From positions 62,001 through 126,000 of the forward strand of contig NZ_JACVPW010000003.1 of NCBI RefSeq assembly GCF_018881715.1: 64,000 nt of DNA, read 5' to 3'. This document shows, piece after piece, positions 8,771 through 16,800 of the stretch. Both the position numbers and the translations under genes were made by a program. The DNA comes from Polynucleobacter parvulilacunae (GTDB lineage Bacteria > Pseudomonadota > Gammaproteobacteria > Burkholderiales > Burkholderiaceae). How positions within the stretch are numbered: position 1 is the stretch's first letter; each line of letters starts with the position of its first letter. Under the pieces are notes generated by a model. That model searched no databases and was not told the DNA's origin. It was given only the letters and a program-made list of their open reading frames with translations.

Positions 8771-9295
8771 ATGGACGCAAAAGATCTGCAAAAGTGGCAG
8801 CAAGAGAAGGCTAAAGAGTTGTTTGATTACTCGCACAAATTATTGGATGCTGCAAAAGAATTGAGTGAGCACCACATCGCTGAGATGGAGTGGGGCATGA
8901 AGAATGCCCTGGATAGCGCTAAGTCTGCAGCGAAAAATGATTTGGCAAAATTAAAAGGCTTGCAAGAAGAGGCGGCAAAAGAAGCTGCCAAGCGTGCATC
9001 CGTCTATCAGAAGAAAGTGAAGTCGGTTTTAAAAGATATTGGCGAGAGTGCTGCAGATGAGACTGAGAAGCACTTGGAAAAAGTGCGCAGTTCTTTGGTG
9101 ACTTGGCTGGAGGATGCTGAGAACAAGTTGCCATCTCATGCTGATAAGCTCTCTAAGGTAGTCAATGAAATGTCTTCGACAGGGCAGAAAATGTTTAAAG
9201 AAGGTCGCCGTATCGTAAATCAGGTTGCTGAGACAGCGGAAAAGAATATTGACGACTTAGTTAAAAAGTCAGGCGTTAAAAAGAAATCTGATTGA
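8771..9295 (+). CDS. Phasin-like coiled-coil protein
   Basis: This 174-residue protein is almost entirely helical. It is rich in Lys, Glu and Ala with no signal peptide, beginning DLQKWQQEKAKELFDYSHKLLDAAKELSEHH and continuing in heptad-like repeats. The composition and size fit the phasin family, which coats polyhydroxyalkanoate granules, or a related amphipathic stress protein. The C-terminus is very basic (KKSGVKKKSD), which could also permit nucleic-acid contact. A strong ribosome-binding site (CAGGAGCG) precedes the ATG, and a terminator follows at 9321. No PHA synthase lies in the window, so the phasin call rests on sequence character only. Confidence 0.5.
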   Translation: MDAKDLQKWQQEKAKELFDYSHKLLDAAKELSEHHIAEMEWGMKNALDSAKSAAKNDLAKLKGLQEEAAKEAAKRASVYQKKVKSVLKDIGESAADETEKHLEKVRSSLVTWLEDAENKLPSHADKLSKVVNEMSSTGQKMFKEGRRIVNQVAETAEKNIDDLVKKSGVKKKSD

Positions 9296-9320
9296 TATTC
9301 ATTTTCGTAGCAACACTGAA

Positions 9321-9348
9321 AACCGCCCCAGCAATGAGGCGGTTTTTT
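9321..9348 (+). terminator. Rho-independent terminator after phasin-like gene
   Basis: A 7-bp stem, AACCGCC (9321-9327) with GGCGGTT (9338-9344), is followed by TTTTT. It lies 25 bases past the stop of the gene at 8771 and just outside the convergent gene at 9347. Confidence 0.8.
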
Positions 9349-9568
9349 ATTTCCAGCCTTGCAACCATAGATCACTATTGGTGAGGTCACGCCAAGCAAT
9401 TTGGATAGTTTTCTTAGAGTAGACTGCCTCAATTTCCACAAACTCAATCTTTTCGTTGGGAGGTTCAGGAAGAATTACCTTGCTGACCAGGAAATGCTTT
9501 TGTTTGGCGATAGGTTTTACCGCCGTCCACTTTGTCAGGAGTAATTTCTTAGGGCTTAATCGATTCAT
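9347..9568 (-). CDS. TIGR02450-type small Trp-rich protein
   Basis: I take the ATG at 9568 (MNRLSPKKLLLTKWTAV) as the start. The open frame extends six codons further but only to a TTG. The 73-residue product matches the short conserved family that begins MNxxxPKKLLLSKWTAV and ends with a Trp-containing LWxxGW motif, here LWLQGWK. The family is found in diverse proteobacteria and its function is unknown. It lies directly downstream of the lipoprotein gene at 9590 on the same strand, so the two probably share a transcript. Confidence 0.75.
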   Translation of the reverse strand: MNRLSPKKLLLTKWTAVKPIAKQKHFLVSKVILPEPPNEKIEFVEIEAVYSKKTIQIAWRDLTNSDLWLQGWK

Positions 9569-9589
9569 CGGTAGATGCTTATTCAAATC

Positions 9590-9907
9590 TTATAGTGCGG
9601 TACATTGAAACTCCTGCCCACTGCTTTGGAGAAGCCCTGAGGAGGGAGTAAATGTGACGCTAGATTGGGCAGTTTGAGCTGGGCACTTTAGGTCGAAATA
9701 GCTTTGATTGCCTAGGCTGCCACAGTAATCTAGCTTATCACTCCTCAATTCCATTTGCGCCTTGCGGAGCACCATAGGAATCTTGGTCTCGGTTGGGGAG
9801 ATGCATGTCCAACTGGTATAGGTTTCTCGTTCGCAGGCGCAAAGACCAAGCAAAATAGAAACAAAGGTAAAGAAGCGGATGGAGGTAGGGCTGGTAAAGG
9901 TACGCAT
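9590..9907 (-). CDS. Small hypothetical lipoprotein
   Basis: The product is about 105 residues. It has a signal peptide (FFTFVSILLGL) ending in a plausible lipobox LGLC with the lipidated Cys at about residue 24, followed by a second Cys two residues later. The mature part contains four further cysteines (SWTC, DYCG, LKCP, FQCT) that could form two disulfides in the periplasm. I do not recognise a domain. A GTG lies one codon upstream of the chosen ATG. The gene is upstream of and adjacent to the TIGR02450-type gene. Confidence 0.6.
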   Translation of the reverse strand: MRTFTSPTSIRFFTFVSILLGLCACERETYTSWTCISPTETKIPMVLRKAQMELRSDKLDYCGSLGNQSYFDLKCPAQTAQSSVTFTPSSGLLQSSGQEFQCTAL

Positions 9908-10034
9908 CACTTAAGAATAGCGATTTTTTCAATATTCTGCCCAAGACCAGGGTTTGGTATTAATATTTACAGCAGATCGTCTAAAGAACGTATCAGCATT
10001 AATAAAACATTAATAAAAAATTTAAGGAGACGCT

Positions 10035-11084
10035 GTGGATACTAATCGAAGAGATGCGCTTAAGTTGGGTGCAACTGCTGCTATGAGTAGCATGTTTATT
10101 TCAAATGCAATTGCTGGTCCAGATGGTCAGCAGCCTATCGTGGTGGAGCCATTAACTGGTAAAGCAGGTCTAAGAGTTGCAAACTATTTGCCTAAAATGG
10201 GCGCCACCTCAAGATTGGGTTTAGTTACCAATGATGGCATGGTAGTGGACATTCCTACAGAAGCCGCTCGTCAAAAAGTACAGCTCTCGTTTGATCCGAC
10301 TTCTATGATTTCATTGGCCGCTTCTGGTAATAAAGGTTTATCAGAGTTAGCAACATTATTTAAGGGTCGTGGAAACAATCTAGCGAACGTTAATAATGTA
10401 ATTTTGTTATCGCCTATTCCTAAGCCGCAAAGCAATATTTATTGTGTAGGCTGGAATTACTTGGACCACTTTGAAGAGGGCCTCAAGCATCGTGCTGATA
10501 CTGCAGTAAAGGAGTATCCAAAGGTTCCTGTGTTCTTTACCAAAGGCACGCAAACCATGAATGGCCCGTTCGATAATATTCCTTACGATAGCAGCTACTC
10601 GACCATGATTGACTGGGAAGCAGAGCTAGCAGTTGTTATTGGCAAAAAGGGTAAAAATATTTCTGAAGAAAATGCCATGGACTATGTCTTTGGTTACTCG
10701 GCTTATAACGACACTACTGCTCGCGATGTTCAGCAAAAGCGTCACTCTGGTCAATGGTTTAAGGGTAAGAGCTTGGATGGTCATGGGCCGATGGGTCCTT
10801 GGGTGGTAACTGCAGGCGGTGTTAATTTGGATGACACACGCATCATCTGCCGTGTAAATGGCGTTGAGAAACAAAACGCCAGCTACAAGCAGATGTACTT
10901 TAAGATTCCAGTCATTATTTCTGAGCTCTCACGCAGTCTCACTTTATTGCCTGGCGACATCATTGCAACTGGCACCCCATCTGGTGTTGGCGCAGGAAGA
11001 ACACCTCAAGAGTTTATGAAGCCGGGTGATGTTATGGAAACAAACATCACCGGTATCGGCATCATCCGCAACAAGATCGCCTAA
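10035..11084 (+). CDS. Exported fumarylacetoacetate hydrolase-family protein
   Basis: This 349-residue protein starts at a GTG with a strong AAGGAGA ribosome-binding site 4 bases upstream. The N-terminus NRRDALKLGATAAMSSM is a twin-arginine-type signal. The rest is an FAH fold: a short N-terminal domain, then YCVGWNYLDHFEE (active-site start), DWEAELAVVIGKKGKNI (metal-binding Glu), GYSAYNDTTARDVQ, KSLDGHGPMGPW and the C-terminal GDIIATGTPSGVGAGRTP. FAH enzymes hydrolyse or decarboxylate 2-oxo or 1,3-dioxo acids and are normally cytosolic, so export is unusual. It is monocistronic here and convergent with the rhodanese gene at 11144. Confidence 0.82.
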   Translation: MDTNRRDALKLGATAAMSSMFISNAIAGPDGQQPIVVEPLTGKAGLRVANYLPKMGATSRLGLVTNDGMVVDIPTEAARQKVQLSFDPTSMISLAASGNKGLSELATLFKGRGNNLANVNNVILLSPIPKPQSNIYCVGWNYLDHFEEGLKHRADTAVKEYPKVPVFFTKGTQTMNGPFDNIPYDSSYSTMIDWEAELAVVIGKKGKNISEENAMDYVFGYSAYNDTTARDVQQKRHSGQWFKGKSLDGHGPMGPWVVTAGGVNLDDTRIICRVNGVEKQNASYKQMYFKIPVIISELSRSLTLLPGDIIATGTPSGVGAGRTPQEFMKPGDVMETNITGIGIIRNKIA

Positions 11085-11143
11085 CTGACTAAGTAATTTA
11101 CTCAGCAGGCTTTTAGAACAACAGCAAGGACGACGGAAATAAC

Positions 11144-12733
11144 TTAGATAACCCAGAAGTGGTGGGTTCCGTCCTTGCCCAGTTGTTCTACCAAACCAAA
11201 TTCCCAGTCTAAGTAGGCCTGCATCGCTGCAGGATCTACGCTAGTGCCTTCATAAGGGCGCTTATAGCGATCCAGAGGAGGAGAGGCTAAATGGCTCGGA
11301 CCTTTCTCCAGCTCTAAGCCTGTTTTTATCCAAGCGGTATTTCCGCCCTCTAAAACGAGCACCTCAGCATCAGTGAGTGTTTGTAGTTCTTGAGCGGCAA
11401 AGAGACTCAGTTCGCTTGGGGAGCTAGTGACAACATAACGATCTACCTGAGGAATGTTTTTCATTGCCTCTGCAAGCTGAGAGCGCAAGGCATACCAACT
11501 ACCAGGTATATGCCCTTTAACGTAATTCGCATGGGTGCTGAAATCGATAGCAATCGTATTGCTATCGCTCTTAAGCCAATTGGAAACTGTCGCCGCATCC
11601 ACACTCTCAGTCGTTGGGAGAGCGGGTAGGGGCGTCTTCCATGCGCCTTTCTCAATCAGGTCTGATGGACTCACGCCATCGAGTACATAAACATCCCATG
11701 CCATCTGCGCTAACCAAGAGGCTGGCATATTTGCGCGCACCCCACCACCGCTAGGGTCTACTAAAACTATGCGGGCACCACGAACTGGAGCAACCATCTC
11801 TGTTTCTTGCACCAACTGACCGCCGGGTACGGATCTAAATCCAGGGAGATGTCCTGCCTCGTATTCTTCCGGAGTGCGAGTATCAAAGAAATAGGTAGTC
11901 CTATCGACTTGACCTTTCCAAGTCTGAACATCGTTTGAGCTAGCGCGTTTGACGCCCGCTCTATCGGCAACACTACGGGCACGATCTGCGGCATTGTTCT
12001 TGGTAGTTTCGCTGACTTCTTGAAACTTTCTGCTTTGACCTTTATCTAACTCTTGTCCCGCAAGAGTCCAGCCAATCGTTCCGTTACGCAGTGCATTTAC
12101 TTCATTCGGAATACCGGCGTTAATTAATGATTGAGTGCCGATAATGCTGCGAGTTCTACCAGCGCAGTTCACAATCACTTTGGTCTTTGGATTCGGTGCT
12201 AATTCAGGAAGGCGAAGTACGAGTTCTGCCCCTGGAACGCTAATTCCCGTTGGAATACTCATCGTGTTGTATTCATCAAAGCGTCTAACGTCTACGACAA
12301 CAACATCTTCCTTGTTATCGATGAGTTGCTTAACTTCTTGAGCTGACAAAGAGGGGGTGTGACGCTTTGATTCAACAAACTCGCCAAAAGACTTGCTCGG
12401 AACATTGACGTCCTTAAATACTTCGCCACCTGCTGCCTTCCAAGCCTTTACGCCGCCTTCAAATATGGAAACATCGGCATAACCTAAATCAATCAAACGT
12501 TGCGCCGCCAATTCAGCGAATCCCTCGCCATCATCCAGGGTGACGATGGGCACATTCTTCTTTGGCATCTTTGCATATGCATCGACCTCAATTCTAGAAA
12601 GCGGAAGATTGGCAGCAAAAAGAGGGTGCTCTTGTGCATGCGGGTCTTCTTCACGTACATCTAAAAATGCAATTTCTTCTTTATTGAGAAGTTTATTGCG
12701 TACAAAGAAGTGGTTCTTGGTCTGAATGGTCAT
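11144..12733 (-). CDS. Four-module rhodanese-type sulfurtransferase
   Basis: This 529-residue cytoplasmic-looking protein has four consecutive rhodanese modules, at about residues 10-105, 125-232, 265-365 and 372-480. Each starts with a DVR/DTR/DFS strand and ends with the usual G-G/W turn (FEGGVKAW, LRNGTIGW, LDGVSP, LEGGNTAW). Only module 2 has the catalytic loop Cys (C190 in NCAGRTR). The corresponding loops of modules 1, 3 and 4 read DDGEGF, DPSGGG and SSPSEL. C190 appears to be the only Cys in the whole chain. The protein should transfer sulfane sulfur; its acceptor is unknown. It is 22 bases downstream of the Bug-receptor gene and probably cotranscribed. Confidence 0.85.
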   Translation of the reverse strand: MTIQTKNHFFVRNKLLNKEEIAFLDVREEDPHAQEHPLFAANLPLSRIEVDAYAKMPKKNVPIVTLDDGEGFAELAAQRLIDLGYADVSIFEGGVKAWKAAGGEVFKDVNVPSKSFGEFVESKRHTPSLSAQEVKQLIDNKEDVVVVDVRRFDEYNTMSIPTGISVPGAELVLRLPELAPNPKTKVIVNCAGRTRSIIGTQSLINAGIPNEVNALRNGTIGWTLAGQELDKGQSRKFQEVSETTKNNAADRARSVADRAGVKRASSNDVQTWKGQVDRTTYFFDTRTPEEYEAGHLPGFRSVPGGQLVQETEMVAPVRGARIVLVDPSGGGVRANMPASWLAQMAWDVYVLDGVSPSDLIEKGAWKTPLPALPTTESVDAATVSNWLKSDSNTIAIDFSTHANYVKGHIPGSWYALRSQLAEAMKNIPQVDRYVVTSSPSELSLFAAQELQTLTDAEVLVLEGGNTAWIKTGLELEKGPSHLASPPLDRYKRPYEGTSVDPAAMQAYLDWEFGLVEQLGKDGTHHFWVI

Positions 12734-12755
12734 ACTGTCTCTTAATTATTTTTAC

Positions 12756-13730
12756 TTAGTCTAACTTGGCGCCAGACTTCTTAACTACTTCACCCCAGCG
12801 TGTAATTTCTTGGTTGATGTAAGCAGTAAGTTCAGGGCGAGTCATCTTAGGCACGGTCGCACCCATAGCCGCCCAACGCTCTTTGATCTCAGGTGAGGCA
12901 AGTGCAGTTTGTACTTCAGCACTCATTTTGTCGACGATATCTTTAGGCGTGCCTTTGATAGCCCACATGGCATACCAACTGCTTACAATGAAATTGGTAA
13001 TTCCTAATTCTTGGGCAGTCGGCACATTCGGAAATGCGTCAACTCTTTTAGAGGTCGCCACTGCAACTGCAATCAGTTGACCATTCTTAATAAATGGTGC
13101 TGCGCCTGCCAAGGTATCAAACATCATGTCGACCTGCCCAGCTACGAGATCTTGTAACGCTGGCCCCGTTCCGCGATAGGGAATATGCGTAATGAATAAC
13201 TTATTTTGCATCTTGAAGAGCTCTCCCGTTAAATGCTGTGATGTGCCATTACCTGTGGATGCATAGTTATATTTCCCTGGATTTTTACGAATCTCCTCCA
13301 TGATGGATTTCAGATCATTCTTAGGGAACTTATTTGGATTGACGACAATGACGTGGGGAACGCTGCCAATAATGGCGATAGGCTCAAAATCTTTGGTGAT
13401 GTCATAGGAAAGGTTGGTGTACATACTTGGCGCAATTGAATGATGCACCGCACCAAGAAGCCAGGTGTATCCATCAGGCGCCATTTTTGCTGCAACTGCA
13501 GCACCCAGAGTTCCACCTGCACCACCACGGTTATCTACCACGATAGAGTCATTGAGCTGGGTCGAAAGCTGCTTGGCTAGAGGGCGCCCAAAAGCGTCTA
13601 CAGCGCCGCCAGGAGGGAAGGGGTTGATGAAGGTGATCGGCTTGCTGGAAGAGGGCCAGGAGCTAGATTGGGCATTGGCTGTTAGCCCGATAAGGGAGCT
13701 AAGCAGTAGTAGAAGGATATTTCTGATCAT
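12756..13730 (-). CDS. Bug/TctC-family tricarboxylate receptor
   Basis: I choose the ATG at 13730 because MIRNILLLLLSSLIGLTANAQ is a clean signal peptide; the frame extends further only through non-ATG starts. The 324-residue protein has the Bug hallmarks: KPITFINPFPPGGAVDAFGRPLA, GGAGGTLGAAVAAKMAPDGYT, GTSQHLTGELFK, HIPYRGTGPALQDLVAGQVD and a C-terminal KKSGAKLD. It should bind a carboxylate in the periplasm. No TTT permease genes are present. It precedes the rhodanese gene on the same strand, which hints at a link to a sulfur-containing carboxylate, but that is only inferred from position. Confidence 0.88.
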   Translation of the reverse strand: MIRNILLLLLSSLIGLTANAQSSSWPSSSKPITFINPFPPGGAVDAFGRPLAKQLSTQLNDSIVVDNRGGAGGTLGAAVAAKMAPDGYTWLLGAVHHSIAPSMYTNLSYDITKDFEPIAIIGSVPHVIVVNPNKFPKNDLKSIMEEIRKNPGKYNYASTGNGTSQHLTGELFKMQNKLFITHIPYRGTGPALQDLVAGQVDMMFDTLAGAAPFIKNGQLIAVAVATSKRVDAFPNVPTAQELGITNFIVSSWYAMWAIKGTPKDIVDKMSAEVQTALASPEIKERWAAMGATVPKMTRPELTAYINQEITRWGEVVKKSGAKLD

Positions 13731-13890
13731 TTTGGGCAACTCCCAGCAATTTTTAATTGATCCGACTATTTTGGCTGAACCAAGCAATATAAGAGTTATC
13801 CCTGATTTAGGGGGCGATTTTCTATGGTTTTTATGGGGATATACTGACTTGGCTGTCAGTATGAATATTCATTTGTTAATAGGAGACAAG

Positions 13891-14079
13891 ATGTCACAAC
13901 ACGATACATTGTTAGCTGCTTTTGAAGCTTACAAAGCTGAAAACGAAAAATTTATTGAAAAAGGTATTAAGGCATCTGCTGCACGCGCACGTAAGGCCTT
14001 GCAAGAAATCGCTGGAGCATGCAAAGAGCGTCGCAAAGAAATTACTGCCGCTAAAGAAGCAATGGAAGCTAAGAAGTAA
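13891..14079 (+). CDS. Histone H1-like (Hc1-type) small basic protein
   Basis: The 62-residue product starts at ATG 13891, preceded by an AGGAGAC ribosome-binding site. The frame stays open upstream but without such a signal. It is a single helical Lys/Glu/Ala protein. The core IKASAARARKALQEIAGACKERRKEITAAKEA resembles the Hc1 histone-like pattern, in which a basic RxRxxL helix is followed by a YRKES-type segment. Betaproteobacteria carry related nucleoid-associated H1-like proteins. DNA binding is therefore likely but not shown by any catalytic residue. A strong bidirectional terminator follows. Confidence 0.6.
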   Translation: MSQHDTLLAAFEAYKAENEKFIEKGIKASAARARKALQEIAGACKERRKEITAAKEAMEAKK

Positions 14080-14100
14080 TTCTCACTCCAGACCAATAAA

Positions 14101-14131
14101 AAAGCCTAGCTTCTATAAGCTAGGCTTTTTT
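14101..14131. terminator. Bidirectional Rho-independent terminator
   Basis: A perfect 11-bp stem (AAGCCTAGCTT at 14102-14112 with AAGCTAGGCTT at 14117-14127) is flanked by A-runs on the left and T-runs on the right. It serves the histone-like gene on the plus strand and the DUF1330 gene on the minus strand. Confidence 0.9.
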
Positions 14132-14156
14132 ATTGGGTAATGCAGATCTAGCCTAG

Positions 14157-14450
14157 CTAGATTGCAACGCTGAATAAAGTGAGCTTCATCGCTTTGCTGC
14201 GAATAGGTACTAATGATTGGTACTCAGGGCTATTGGCCCATGTATGAACATCTTGCGCATTTGGGAACTCAAGCTCTACAAAAGCGCTAAAGGGTGCGCA
14301 GCCCAGTTCATTCCAGAATAGTTCGGCAACTGGCCCTCGGTTTTTAATGGAGCCCTGATAAAGCTCAACGGTTTGGCTGACCTGCGAGCGATATTGCTCA
14401 AAAGCATTTTGATCCGTTAATTCCATTAACCCAATGACTTTGACCATCAC
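14157..14450 (-). CDS. DUF1330 family protein
   Basis: This 97-residue protein resembles the dimeric alpha-beta barrel DUF1330 family. It begins MVKVIGLMELTDQNAFEQYRSQVSQTVELYQGSI, where a first strand precedes a helix with conserved FxxYR. A second strand (GPVAELFW) is followed by FVELEFPNAQDVHTWANSPEYQSLVPIRSKA, where the WxxSPEYQ motif is diagnostic. Function of the family is unknown; monooxygenase-like or ligand-binding roles have been proposed. It is monocistronic and divergent from the cupin gene at 14508. Confidence 0.75.
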   Translation of the reverse strand: MMVKVIGLMELTDQNAFEQYRSQVSQTVELYQGSIKNRGPVAELFWNELGCAPFSAFVELEFPNAQDVHTWANSPEYQSLVPIRSKAMKLTLFSVAI

Positions 14451-14507
14451 CGCTCCTTATGGGGATTGCTAAATACTAAGAGTGTATATCCACGCTATAG
14501 TTGAGGG

Positions 14508-14777
14508 ATGAAGACTGAGCAATTTTTGAACTTGCTTCGACAGGGCGGATTTCCTGAGCCAGTAGAGGTTCAGCAACTCCCTAATGCTAGCCTTGGTGTT
14601 CACGAGCATCCCTTTGAGGTAATGGCTCTAGTAATTGAAGGCAGTATTGAAATTATGATTGATAGCCTAAGCAAAACATACCAGGCCGGTGATATTTTTC
14701 AGTTGAGCTTGAAGCAGCCCCATTCAGAATCATACGGAGCTGAGGGCGTCAAATACCTTGCCTCCAGAAGGCAATAA
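14508..14777 (+). CDS. Small cupin-domain protein
   Basis: This 89-residue single-domain cupin has HEHPFEVMALVIEGSIEIMI as the first conserved motif (two His and Glu for metal) and GDIFQLSLKQPHSE as the second (metal His). The metal site thus looks complete: HxH, E and H. Such minimal cupins can be dioxygenases, isomerases or ligand sensors and the substrate cannot be told. Its stop lies 25 bases before the ATG of the dehydrogenase at 14803, so they probably form an operon. Confidence 0.75.
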   Translation: MKTEQFLNLLRQGGFPEPVEVQQLPNASLGVHEHPFEVMALVIEGSIEIMIDSLSKTYQAGDIFQLSLKQPHSESYGAEGVKYLASRRQ

Positions 14778-14802
14778 AAACTATTTAGACATTAGGATCA
14801 AT

Positions 14803-15681
14803 ATGAAAATCGGATTTATTGGTTTAGGTAATATGGGCCTTCCAATGGCCCTCAATTTATTAAAAGCAGGGTATCAAGTTACTGGTTTTGATTTAGCAAA
14901 GAGCCAGCTGGATATATTTGCTGCAGCGGGTGGGGCTATTGCGGATAATGCAAATGCAACAGCAAAAGATGCTGATGTATTAATCACAATGTTGCCCGCC
15001 TCACGACATGTAGAGTCTTTATATCTTGGCGATGCTGGATTATTGGCAAATGCGAGTTCTAAAACGCTGCTGATTGATTGTTCAACGATTTCACCCAAGG
15101 TAGCGCAAGCGGTTGCTGCTGCCGCCAAAGCGAAGGGCTTTGCCATGATTGATGCCCCGGTTTCTGGTGGTACGGCAGGCGCACAAGCGGGCACATTAAC
15201 CTTTATGGTTGGCGGTGATGCAGGTGCGGTTGAATGCGCACGCCCATTATTAGAGAAGATGGGTAAGAATATCTTTCATGCGGGCGCCAATGGAGCGGGC
15301 CAGACCGTTAAGGTCTGTAACAACATGATGTTAGGTATTCAGATGCTGGGTACCAGTGAGGCACTGCGCCTAGGTATTGCTAATGGCCTAGATCCCAAAG
15401 TGCTCTCAGACATCATGTCTAAGAGTTCGGGGCGCAATTGGGCTTTAGAGTTGTACAACCCTTGTCCAGGTGTCATGGAAAATGTACCGTCTTCAAAAGG
15501 CTATACCGGCGGTTTTGGTGTAGATCTCATGCTTAAAGACTTGGGCTTGGCAGTTGAGAATGCAGAGAATCTAGATGCTAGTATTCCGCTGGGGAAATTG
15601 GCGCAAGAACTTTATGAGACTCACAGCAAAGCGGGTAATGGTCAGCTAGATTTCTCGAGCGTATTTAATCTTAAGAAATAA
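14803..15681 (+). CDS. mmsB: 3-hydroxyisobutyrate dehydrogenase-type oxidoreductase
   Basis: The start is set at ATG 14803 because it begins the Rossmann strand MKIGFIGLGNMG. The 292-residue enzyme has the nucleotide motif GLGNMG (7-12) and the family substrate motif DAPVSGGTAGAQAGTL. It also has the catalytic Lys region GAGQTVKVCNNMML and a C-terminal helical domain (LMLKDLGLAVENAE). Family members oxidise 3-hydroxyisobutyrate (valine catabolism), tartronate semialdehyde or related beta-hydroxyacids with NAD(P). The ASRHVESLYLGDAGLL stretch fits the hydroxyisobutyrate branch best. No other valine-degradation genes are in the window, so the substrate is a family-level guess. Confidence 0.82.
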   Translation: MKIGFIGLGNMGLPMALNLLKAGYQVTGFDLAKSQLDIFAAAGGAIADNANATAKDADVLITMLPASRHVESLYLGDAGLLANASSKTLLIDCSTISPKVAQAVAAAAKAKGFAMIDAPVSGGTAGAQAGTLTFMVGGDAGAVECARPLLEKMGKNIFHAGANGAGQTVKVCNNMMLGIQMLGTSEALRLGIANGLDPKVLSDIMSKSSGRNWALELYNPCPGVMENVPSSKGYTGGFGVDLMLKDLGLAVENAENLDASIPLGKLAQELYETHSKAGNGQLDFSSVFNLKK

Positions 15682-15690
15682 AAACCAATA

Positions 15691-15717
15691 AAAGCCTAGG
15701 AAACAACTAAAGGCTTT
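15691..15717. terminator. Probable bidirectional terminator
   Basis: AAAGCCT (15691-15697) and AGGCTTT (15711-15717) form a 7-bp stem with A and T runs outside. It overlaps the stop codon of selD and lies 10 bases past the stop of the dehydrogenase. Confidence 0.5.
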
Positions 15718-16766
15718 TCTTGGCGCTTGCTCATTTGTCCAATGACGCGTGCGCCTAAGAATTGGTGTCGATTAAATATATCCAGCACCTCTTTAACGCT
15801 ATCTGGGCTGCAAGAGACCAGAAGGCCGCCACTAGTTTGTGGATCAGTTAGTAAGGCACGTTGCGCAGGCGTGAAGTCTGCTGGAATGCCAACCTCATCG
15901 CCATAGCTCAGCCAGTTGCGGTCTGATGCGCCTGTGATGATTCCATCATCAGCTAGTGTTTGTACGTTTGAGAGTAGAGGCACTTGGCTCCAGTCAATGT
16001 GCGCTGTGCAGTTTGAGCCTCGAGCCAACTCTAAAGTATGGCCAGCTAGACCAAAGCCAGTGACATCAGTTAACGCATGCACGCCAGCTAGCTTAGCTAG
16101 ATCAGGGCCTGCAGAATTGAGTTTGGTAGTGTTGGAGATCATCTCGCGATACCCATCTGGACCTAAGAGATCTTTTTTGAGGGCAGCAGATAAGACACCA
16201 ACGCCCAATGGCTTTCCGAGGATGAGTACATCACCAGGTTTGGCGCTCGCATTGCTCTTCACGCGCTTCGGATCAACAATCCCAATCGCTACTAAGCCAT
16301 AAATAGGCTCAACAGAGTCAATCGTATGTCCGCCAGCAATCGGAATGCCGGCGCTACGACAAGCTTCGCTGCCACCCTCTAAGATGCGGGCAATAGTTTG
16401 GTTGGATAAAACTTTGATTGGCATACCAACTAAAGCAAGCGCAAACAAAGGCGTGCCGCCCATCGCATAAATATCGCTAATGGCATTGGTCGCAGCAATT
16501 TTTCCAAAGTCAAATGGATCATCCACAATTGGCATGAAAAAATCTGTTGTCGCTACGATGGCCTGCGACTCGTTAATTTGATAAACAGCGGCATCATCTG
16601 ATGTTTCAATGCCAATCAGTAACTCTTTTGGAAAAGGGAGTTGCGGAACATTCTTCAGGATCTCAGAGAGAACGCCTGGAGCGATCTTGCAGCCACAGCC
16701 TCCACCATGGGAGAGGGAGGTGAGGCGTGGTTCGGTAGGAGTGTTTGCTGTGTTCACTTTATTCAT
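15696..16766 (-). CDS. selD: Selenide, water dikinase
   Basis: This 356-residue selenophosphate synthetase makes the selenium donor from selenide and ATP. The N-terminal flexible loop GGGCGCK carries the catalytic Cys24 (the position is Cys or selenocysteine in the family; here Cys, TGC-encoded) and Lys27. Metal and ATP residues appear in IETSDDAAVY, VATTDFF and AGGHTIDSVEP, followed by the C-terminal LTDVTGFGLAGH and LTDPQTSGGLLVS motifs. No selA, selB or mnmH lies in the window, so it may serve selenocysteine or selenouridine-tRNA synthesis elsewhere. Downstream of a TlpA-type gene on the same strand but separated by about 34 bases. Confidence 0.93.
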   Translation of the reverse strand: MNKVNTANTPTEPRLTSLSHGGGCGCKIAPGVLSEILKNVPQLPFPKELLIGIETSDDAAVYQINESQAIVATTDFFMPIVDDPFDFGKIAATNAISDIYAMGGTPLFALALVGMPIKVLSNQTIARILEGGSEACRSAGIPIAGGHTIDSVEPIYGLVAIGIVDPKRVKSNASAKPGDVLILGKPLGVGVLSAALKKDLLGPDGYREMISNTTKLNSAGPDLAKLAGVHALTDVTGFGLAGHTLELARGSNCTAHIDWSQVPLLSNVQTLADDGIITGASDRNWLSYGDEVGIPADFTPAQRALLTDPQTSGGLLVSCSPDSVKEVLDIFNRHQFLGARVIGQMSKRQEKPLVVS

Positions 16767-16800
16767 ATCACGAGGGTATCAGATGCGGGGTGATGCCTGT

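Noticed and set aside
9755..10045. 96-residue plus-strand frame
   Set aside because: Lies antisense to the lipoprotein gene and runs into the start of the FAH gene; no ribosome-binding site or family.
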